Origin: Aphrocallistes beatrix
Lineage: Eukaryota > Porifera > Hexactinellida > Sceptrulophora > Aphrocallistidae
DNA: 64,000 nucleotides
Direction of reading: 5' to 3'
Assembly (NCBI GenBank): GCA_963281255.1
Contig: OY725501.1
Span: 3,077,674-3,141,673, forward strand
Shown here in pieces: positions 56,001 through 64,000 of this stretch. The translations under genes and the position numbers were made by a program. The stretch's first letter is position 1. Each line of letters opens with the position of its first letter. The notes below the pieces were generated by a model. That model was not told where the DNA came from, did not search any database, and worked only from the letters and a program-made list of their open reading frames with translations.

Positions 56001-59000
56001 GTGGTAATTTTAGATAGACAACTGTTTCTTCTGTAGCCTAGCATTTGAGAAGCTAATTTCGCTCTCTTCATACTCAGAAGGCCACCAATTCATTATCAAG
56101 TTTAAGGAGTATTTCTATCAGTGGGATGAGACCAAATTTGACCAATTAGTCAAAGATCCAGAATATATAATAAATGTACGTTAGAATAGAAAATTCTTAT
56201 AAAAGTTGAAAGTCTATTGATTGATGATTTTCTTTTAGGCTTGTCGGCTGATGAGTTTCCTTGCAGGAGTTGTTCACAGCGCGAAAGAACTAGCTCCTTC
56301 TGAGGCTATTAAGAGTAATGAACAGCTAGAAACGGTCTGGACGAACATCTATAATAGAATAATCGTGTTGTGGGCAGCTCCCTTCGGTACTGAATTCCCT
56401 CCCACTTACCCTGACGATCTGCTGGATTTCAAGATGCTATTGAACCTCCCAACAGCTCCGGGTCTCAACAGAAGATGGACTTTTAGTTACATCAACCCAA
56501 CTGTAATTGACTAGACCGTATGATAGCTGTATTCTTTCATAATTATGTGATGTTAAACTGTGTTTTCTAGTTGAAGACGATCATCAATCGCACTAACCAA
56601 TATTCTCCTGAAGTGTTCTACTCCATCATCACCAAGTTCTCATTCCTTATTAATAAAGAAGTTAGTGAATATACTTTAAATATTAACTGGAGAATTTCGA
56701 TGTGTATGAGCGTTTTTTGGCTAGAGAAAAATACACTATTTCTCCTTAAATCTTAAAAATTATCCCTAGTGCTCACTAGTGTGGTAGTTTAACTGTTCTC
56801 TTTTACTGTGTTTAGTTCATAATGGGATATTTGGAAGGATGTACACACAAGAAAGATGTGTCCCTTCGCGCCAAGATATGGGCCCAAATCCTGGACAAAG
56901 CTTTCACAATCAGGTGAGTTCACACACACTGATTTTATACAGTTAATAAAACGTACTATGACTCTCCTCTACAACGTATCTGATAGTACACAATATGAAG
57001 ATTCTAAGCGGGTGTTTGAGTCAGTTCTAACTTGCCTCCACAAGATCTACAAACAGTACATTTTTCATCAAACAGCCAGAGAGAGAAGCATAACCGGGGT
57101 GATTGATTTTATTAGAGACTTGTTGTTAATAAAACTGGAGTGTAAACCCAACTACTATCCGGACCGAATTAACCAGACCGAACCTTGGAAGCAATTTAAA
57201 GCCAGTTTCACTCGACTCACTACTCAAATTCAGAATTATTTGGGTTCTATCATTGTCAGTTGACATTATAATTTAGATAATTGTGGGTGTCTTTTGAAAT
57301 TTAAACTTTTTCCTTATTTATTAGTCCGCTCTACCGGATGCAGGAGAAACTACAATCCTTCAGGAATGGTTTATGGACATGATCTTAGACGTGAGTTTTT
57401 CAAATAATAACTATGTAGACATGTTTAGTACTTCAGAAAAAGGAAATTTCCCAGGAAAATTCTACTTATTTTGAAGGTTCTTAATGTATCTCCTATAATT
57501 GGTGGTCATCATATTTATAACACGCTGATCAATTTTACAAGTTGGTGGAGTAAAATTGTTTCACAAAAGTGAAAAAGTATCAATAGATAAAAAATTACAT
57601 TAATTTCAGAGTAACCAATACCAAAACACCTCCAAATGGAATTTTTATATGTAGACCATTATCATTAATTACGATTATTTGCTGTTTTGATATTTTTGAT
57701 ATGATTTTCATATCACTGCAGGCTGCTACACCTGTCCAAAATGAATTGATGTCTCCACAGCCCACTCTAACAACGACACAAGTCTTCACTGCTTCAATTG
57801 GCACTGTTCAAGAGTGGTTCAAAAGATTCGAAGTACAGGATCTCACACCAAAGTATTTATACGCATGGAAAGTGCTAGCTTCCTGCTGTAAGAACACGAC
57901 TGGAATCAAACACCTTCAGCTACACAACATGCCTCAGTTCATTTCCTCTCTACTCGAGCTATATAGTAACACTACCCTGATAGCTAACACGTATCTCGAA
58001 GAGACCTGCATTCAGACTGTTGTAGAGGTATTCAATAATGTGCGAGAACATTTAAAGGCAGCTGCCTACGATATACAGAAGAATAACATCACATTTACAC
58101 TGTTATATGAATACCTCAAGAACCAAGATAACATCTGCAAACTGTATCGCATGTCTGATCTAGGAAAAGTATTCACGAAAGAGGAGCTAGGCAAACTCAA
58201 CACTCAGTACAACCAAGTTAATAACAAACTGTCAAAGAAGCTGATCCTACAGTTACCTAAGAAATCCTTTCCTCACTGCCCTTGGAAGTTATTGAAGGAT
58301 GCTTTGGAACAGTTCGGAGTAGAAGTAGCTCATCTGAGTAGGATACACACATTTTTCAAAATCGTTCAGACGGACTCGTCCGAATATCCTTGTTGCATCG
58401 AACCGATGCCTGACATCAAGATAAATGAGTACGAAGGACTTACTAATCAGAATCTTGAATTTTTGAAGCCTCTTGAGAAGTATGAAGAATTTTTCACTCA
58501 TTTCTTTCTTCAGAAAAATGACCTCTTCATGACTAGCTTAGGCTATTTCTGTCAGAGAGAAAAGAAGGAAGATGATCCCCTTTCAATCGAATCTTTCGGG
58601 GCTGCTGTTGCCCACACTTACGAATGGCTTGATAATCTTATTCAAGAGAAATCTACATTCGCAGACATTAAGCCGATATTTGAGCTCCTTGATCTAAGAG
58701 TATTGAACGTCGATCTGATTAAGTCTCAGTTCCGTAAGTTTCCTCGCTTCGCCAGCCTCACTAGAGACCTCAAATTCATGAACATGTTTGAGTTACTTCA
58801 GTACAGAGCACATCTGCCGGCCATTGAGCAAGTCTGCGAGTCATACGGGCTGGAAGGATGTAAGCAAAGTCCTCAATTTATAAAGATTATAAAATTCTCA
58901 GAAAAGCTACAGGATGACTATTTCGTTAATCAACTAACGATTTATGACGCGTCGAATTATCTGTATGAGCTTAGAAACTACCTGTCCGGGGCCAGCCCTC

Positions 59001-62000
59001 GCAGACTTCGGATATTTGATATCATGATTAGCGCAAAGGAATTTTACAACTTCTTCATGGACCCGGAAAATGAATATTACAAGACAGAGCGGCGCAAGCT
59101 GTTTTTTGACGAGATCGAAATCATCACTGGAGATCTGCAGAATGAAGATTACAACGATAAAATCCTGAGTCATCTCCAGATAGCTTACTATTTCATCATT
59201 CCATTCTGTTTCAAAGAGTCGTCATTTGGTGAACTAATGAAGCATATCGCTTCTGAGGAATTTAAAAATGGAGAAGAGTCCGGTTTTGAGCAACTCGAGA
59301 CTGTGAACAGAAACATTAACCAGATTCGACTCTGGTTTATCAGAAGTAGGGGGGAAGCTGTTCACAACGATTCTCAACAGCTCACCGATATTCTTTTGAA
59401 CGGGACATTCGAGCTAAACATAAGTGATGCTACTCTCAATCCTGCTATGTACTCACCTTTATCAATGATAGACCCAAGGGGAATTCCAACTGCAGCCCCT
59501 GCATCCGACCTCATCTCTTCCTCCACTATCGTACTCACATACGGACAATGCACCCGGAAACGCAGGCAAACCTCAGCTGCTGAATCTCTCTCCCCCTTCA
59601 ACTCCTTAAAAGCGCAGCAAACACTTCTGATGAAGGTACTGAACCAGGACATGATAGACGAGTTCGTTAGGAAGCTCGGGTTTCTTGAATTCGATAAAAA
59701 CGACTCTCTTCGCGAGAAGACGCAGAAGTTTCGAACATTCTACAGTGACATCTTGAAGCTAACAAAGATTCTAACTCAGCTCCATTACTACGGGCATCCT
59801 GAATTCATGACTTATACAATGAAATATCCTCTCAATAAAGATATCTCAGAATTGAAGCAGATAATTTCACAATACGAGAGTCAATTTTACACATGGAAGC
59901 AGGGAATAGACAATAGAAACAGTGTGTACCCACTTCTCTCTCACTTCACGATGCAGCGAGTCACTGCCATCGTTAGAGATCTCAACCTTCAGGATTGGGA
60001 TGAAGCAGCACAACTTCTGGCTTTCCTTTTCACCAGGAGTCAAGGTTTGCATTCCAAGCTGGTTGATTGGTTGAGAGACAATTTTAAACCTTCAGAGGGC
60101 GGTGTCAGCTCTTCAGAACATCTCGGCAAGCTATTGAATTTGATGCGTGAAAACTCGGAACTTACTGCGTACGTTGCCACAGATCAAGTTGTATTGTGTG
60201 AGAGCATGATCCCCGCTAGAACTGTTGATCAAGAGAAACCTTGCTTCCACCATATCCACAAGTACCACAGCGTATCTGACCTCGAGATAATGTCTCTCCT
60301 CATCAGCTTGTACAGCGATAAACCTTTCCATATTCCACACAATACTGAAATCCTGCACTGCACTCCTACTACAGGCGAAGAGGAAATAGAATTATTCCTC
60401 AAAAGAACCGAGCAATTCCCAGATTTCATCTACTCCCTAATCAAAGTAAACCTGCTTCCCACTAACCTGCAGGAGAAAATAGTTTCCCACATGAGTAGGC
60501 AGAAGAATATCTCCCAGACACATTACATAGAGACAGGTCCATCGGTACTGGGAGAATTGTCTACAGTCAAAATACACAATATTGGCACTGAGCCGAATGA
60601 TAACATTGAAGAGCGTTGTTATGATTGCCTCAAGTACTTGCAAGATGAGAAAATATGTGAGGTTAAGTTGGTCTATGGGCTTGAAGGTGTGGGAAAGACC
60701 CATTACATCAAAGAGAGGATTCGTCGCGCTAAAGATAGAGATAATACCATTGATGTTGTACAGGTTGCGATTCATGAAGGGTTTTGTTTGACAAAAGTCA
60801 TCGACAAAATAAAATCTAAATTCAACTCGAACAACTTGAAATCTGGCAACATAATGTATTTTAATTTCACCATTGCTTGTCCTAGAAGTGGGAAAAAGGA
60901 TAAAAAGTTTGAAGAATTAATGTCTTCAATTTGTTGGTTCTTTTTTCACCTATTTATACTCGGCTATGTATACGATGCGCCCTCTGGCAAGGGATTCTAC
61001 ATGCCTGTGGGTCTAAACTGGAAGATTTTTGTCGAAGTTCCGATTCAAGCTACTGACCTTGAGAACCCCGGATCTCACTCACGAGATCCGATCATATTTC
61101 TCGACAATTTCCTGGATTCCGTCCCCATTTTGAGGTTTATCGGAAAGAATAAACTCATAGAGGCGAATAAACCCTATCTTATTGATGAAGAGGTGCAGCT
61201 AGTTTGCAAATATCTCCGTGCGTTTGAAGAGTATATGACTAGAAAGTCTGGACCTAAATTTGCGCAGTGTGGTATCAACACTCTGTACCAAGAGGGAAGT
61301 AGTGCCCCAATTCAATTTGGTAGATATTCAGAGGTCCCTGATGCCGAGTGTTATAAATTACTCAACAAATACATGATAGCTGAGGTTCAGTCGAAAAAGG
61401 TACTGCAAAAATTATTTATTAAATACATGCATCGTCGCTGTCAGATTCTAGAATCGCTTCCTGCTTTCAACTTCAATACTGGTAGTTCCTTCACAATGGA
61501 AGTTGAAGGGGAGAAGAAACGGATTTGTCTCAAGAATCTAGGCTCTACCTTAATGGAGTTAATGTTGAATGAGGTCAATAGTACTTTCTGTTGTTTAATA
61601 GCCAGCAGGGAGTGGTCCTCACTGGAGCATCACCAGCTGGTGTACGACAGTGTGGGAGGGGGACACTCCTTGCTCTATCTCTCACTCAACCCAGAGAAAC
61701 TTCCACCCGTCATCACACAGGAGTTAGACAAGATCGGTGTGTTTGTACCTCAGAGGAAACACCTCGGTGACAGGGACACACTGGACCCTTACCTAGCCCG
61801 GGCTCTGGGCATACGCATTCCAGGGGAAGGGAATAGACTGGATTTGATTGACAAGGAAAAATACGTTCTGACATCAGATTTTATTATGAAAATGATTAAT
61901 ATCAATGAACGCAGGATGTGTGGCGTTCCTGTTATCATCGAAGGAGAGACAGGAGTGGGGAAAACCGAACTAATGCGAATTCTGTCGCTGCTATGGAAGA

Positions 62001-64000
62001 TTCCATATGAGATTGATATAAACCGATGGAAGAGTATTTTCCATGAAAGCTTGTCGAATAGGATTGCGAATGAAGAAGAAAAATATGTAGGAGAACTTTT
62101 CCCCGTCGTTGAGAAGATTGGTCTACCTTATACCGAATTTGTTAAACTAGATATAGACCTATCGGTGAAGGAAAAGATTGAATTGATGATTCAACGCTTC
62201 TTTCAAAGTGTTATGAAGTGTTTCCAAGACCTTGTTAGGTTGCCAGCTTTCTACTTGCTAGATTTTGAGTGGGATGAAAAGTTGATTGAGAAAATAACTC
62301 AGGATAGATGTGTGATAGAGGATTGCGGGTATCTTGCAACATTTCTTATTCTTCTGCTCAAAGCTCCCTTCCTTAAGACCTTCTATAAGTATAATATGCA
62401 CTCTGCTATAACGCAGGAAGATATCATGAAATACTTGAACGAGATTATACAGAGTGCAAAGACGATTTCAACTCGCTGTGCCAACATTCCCTCTCAAAAG
62501 TATTACAAGCACATTCCAACTATCACAGTTTTCATCGACGAGATTAATACATCCTCGTGTCTAGGTCTTTTCAAAGAGATAACTATCGATAATTCCATTG
62601 ACGGTACACCGTTACCAAGTAATCTTTTCGTGATTGCTGCTTCTAACCCTCACAGGTCTGTTTCTGCTCCGATCACTAACCAATCGAAGGAACGGGATTG
62701 GGTGCTAGGCTGGTACCATGTCAACCAAATACACCCGACTATGGAACTGTTGAAGTGGAACTTTGGTGCATTAAACGAAGTGCAAGAGAACGAATACATC
62801 GCTAACTTAATGGCTATCACTGCTGTAAAGTTCAAATCGAAAACAGATAATTGTCGCTCGTTTGCACAAGTCCCTCAAAACGACATTAAAATTTTGAGTA
62901 CTTTTATTTTCAGAGGACAGAGCCAGGTACGAGAATATGCTCGGGAGACTTTGACAAGTATTTTCAATGATAAAGCAGGAGAGAGCTTAGACAAGGAAAT
63001 TCATGATAAACACCTTGAAGAGACTAATTCTCGTGCGAAGAGCTCAGTTAGTCAGCGAGATATCAAGCGTGTATTCATTCTGATTGAGTTCCTAGGCTCC
63101 ATTATAGAGGTACCTCCTGATTTGAAAGGAGAGGAGATAAACCATTACAACATGTGCAGGAGAATCATACTCGTAGCAGTAGGGATTGTGTACTACCTCC
63201 GTCTGGATCATCAGTTCCGTAGACGGTTTAAAGCCTCCATCAATATCGACAATCTTGCAAAGTTTGAGGATATATTCGAATACGAAGTTAACAGCTTTAT
63301 CAACAAGGCAGATCTCCCGCATGGAATTGCGAAAACTCAAGGTTTGAAAGAGAATTTATTCGCAACCATTGTGTGCACGATCACTAAGATTCCGCTCATC
63401 ATTGTTGGACCTCCAGGCACCTCTAAAACCCTTTCATTCAACCTGACCGTGTCTAACCTTAACAAAGCTAAGGACTCGAAATGCTTCTATTTCCAACAGT
63501 CAAACTTTCCTTCCCTTGATGCACAGTACTATCAATGCTCTCGCAAATCAACCTCGAAAGAAATTGAAAATGTTTTCAAGCGCGCTTTGAAGAGACAAGA
63601 AGCGAATGACGAAGCAGGCATTCCAGTCAACTGCGTAGTATTTCTAGACGAGGCGGGACTACCAGAGGAACAACAGGACTCGTTGAAAGTTCTCCACTAC
63701 TTCCTGGATGCTCCCAAGGTCTCATTTGTGGCTATCTCCAACCACATCTTGGATGCGGCTAAGAGCAACAGAGCTATCAACGTATTCAGACCCTACCAAC
63801 AGGATGCAGTGAGTCTCTCCCTATTCAGTCGGGGCCTGCATTTGTCAGAATCTTGAAGATGTCATTTGTCAGAATTTCCATCACTGGCATTAGTCAGAAT
63901 GGTTTTTATCGAGTTTTGACTTTGTCAGAATAGTTTTTATTTCGTTCTGACTTTGTCAGAATGGTTTTTATCGAGTTCTGCACTTGTTAGAATGGAATTT
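53062..64000 (+). CDS. RNF213: RNF213 (mysterin)-like giant AAA+ protein, 5' part
   Basis: Exons: 53062-53092, 53720-54187, 54534-54673, 54762-54859, 54927-55046, 55342-55469, 55546-55637, 55810-55970, 56037-56175, 56239-56502, 56571-56660, 56816-56913, 56987-57254, 57325-57390, 57722-63808. They give 8250 bp, that is 2750 residues, and phase is kept. Exon 15 is 6.1 kb. AAA+ sites: GLEGVGKTH (about residue 1707), GETGVGKTE (about 2128) with Walker B TVFIDEINTSS, and GPPGTSKTL (about 2616) with VVFLDEAGLPEE. The FIDEINTSS..GLFKEI and LDEAGLPEE segments and the GxPGxSK form of the last P-loop are hallmarks of RNF213. The E3 (RING and RZ) part would lie beyond 64000. RNF213 acts as a ubiquitin ligase in lipid droplet and antimicrobial biology in vertebrates. 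The 31-bp first exon is an inference from ATG, donor and phase. Confidence 0.88.
53111..53298. mobile_element. 188-bp MITE in intron 1 of the RNF213-like gene
   Basis: The ends are CAGTCGACTCCGCTTAATAG and its exact inverse, with TA on both sides (53109-53110, 53299-53300). It shares its centre in opposite orientation with the copy at 46371-46542. Confidence 0.88.
53314..53603. mobile_element. 290-bp hAT-type MITE in intron 1 of the RNF213-like gene
   Basis: The ends are CAGGGCCGTAGCAA and, inverted, CAAGGCCGTAGCAA. The 8-bp direct repeat GTTTGTTT flanks it on both sides (53306-53313, 53604-53611). The interior has GTGGTACGGCCAT twice. It encodes nothing and lies only 15 bp from the preceding MITE. 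The CAGGGCC start resembles the element at 10814, but the two are different families. Confidence 0.85.
54188..54533 (+). other. RNF213-like intron 2
   Basis: 346 bp, AT-rich, with no repeat or exon that I can support. Confidence 0.4.
55062..55291. mobile_element. 230-bp MITE in intron 5 of the RNF213-like gene
   Basis: The left end reads CAGTAGAACCTACTGATAATC and the right end, inverted, CGAGAAAACCTGCTGATCCGAC; TA lies at both sides. The ends are only imperfectly matched, which suggests an old copy. TCGGATTA and CGGTTTA pieces inside occur in both orientations, as in other pogo-like MITEs. Confidence 0.65.
57391..57721 (+). other. RNF213-like intron 14
   Basis: 331 bp before the long exon 15. 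AT-rich, with no further structure seen. A methionine at 57701 just before the exon is in frame but lies before the acceptor, so it is not the start of a gene. Confidence 0.4.
63809..64000 (+). repeat. Intron with short tandem repeat after RNF213-like exon 15
   Basis: After the donor (GCA|GTGAGT) the sequence shows repeated TTTGTCAGAATGGTTTTTATCG units, at least four complete or partial copies of about 35-40 bp, running off the right edge. Confidence 0.65.

Noticed and set aside
56914-56986. The acceptor at 56942 for RNF213-like exon 13
   Set aside because: It gives an immediate stop in the phase set by exon 12. The acceptor at 56986 keeps the frame and follows a pyrimidine-rich tract.

Overview
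The window is nuclear DNA of an animal. The genes have GT-AG introns from about 60 bp to 9.5 kb, the standard genetic code, axonemal dynein, katanin, HBS1-like and RNF213-like genes, and many short inverted-repeat transposons in introns. Spacing is tight: katanin, RBM41-like and dynein genes follow each other within about 450 bp on the + strand. This fits a compact early-branching metazoan such as a sponge, but the placement is an inference. I joined exons by hand from splice signals and reading phase. The phases close exactly in almost every multi-exon gene, which is the main support for the models.

Left part (1-10.3 kb), minus strand: an intron-split GINGER/KRBA2-type integrase gene with an unrecognised C-terminal region that runs off the left edge, then two tandem secreted leishmanolysin (M8) metallopeptidase genes that share a nearly identical 264-bp stretch in their last exons. 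A 389-bp hAT-type element with an exact 8-bp target duplication follows.

Middle part (11.4-52.7 kb), plus strand: katanin p60, an RBM41-like RNA-binding protein, then one axonemal dynein heavy chain (DNAH3/7/12 type) with 32 exons over 38 kb, coding for 4079 residues with all phases consistent. Its introns hold other genes. Intron 10 has two Rho-family GTPases. Intron 17 has HBS1L on the opposite strand, which itself has a small plus-strand coiled-coil gene in one of its introns. Intron 27 has two inverted copies of a 12-TM MFS transporter (one broken by a 1-bp deletion), a third MFS fragment and a 5'-truncated Ty3/gypsy element. Intron 2 carries a roughly 500-bp array of a 12-bp repeat.

Right part (53.0-64 kb), plus strand: the first 15 exons (2750 residues) of an RNF213/mysterin-like giant AAA+ protein. 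It continues beyond the window.

By function the genes fall into microtubule and cilium work (katanin, dynein), RNA and translation quality control (RBM41-like, HBS1L), small GTPases, membrane transport, extracellular proteolysis and innate or ubiquitin biology (RNF213-like). There is no operon. The shared theme is physical nesting inside introns and heavy invasion by small DNA transposons.
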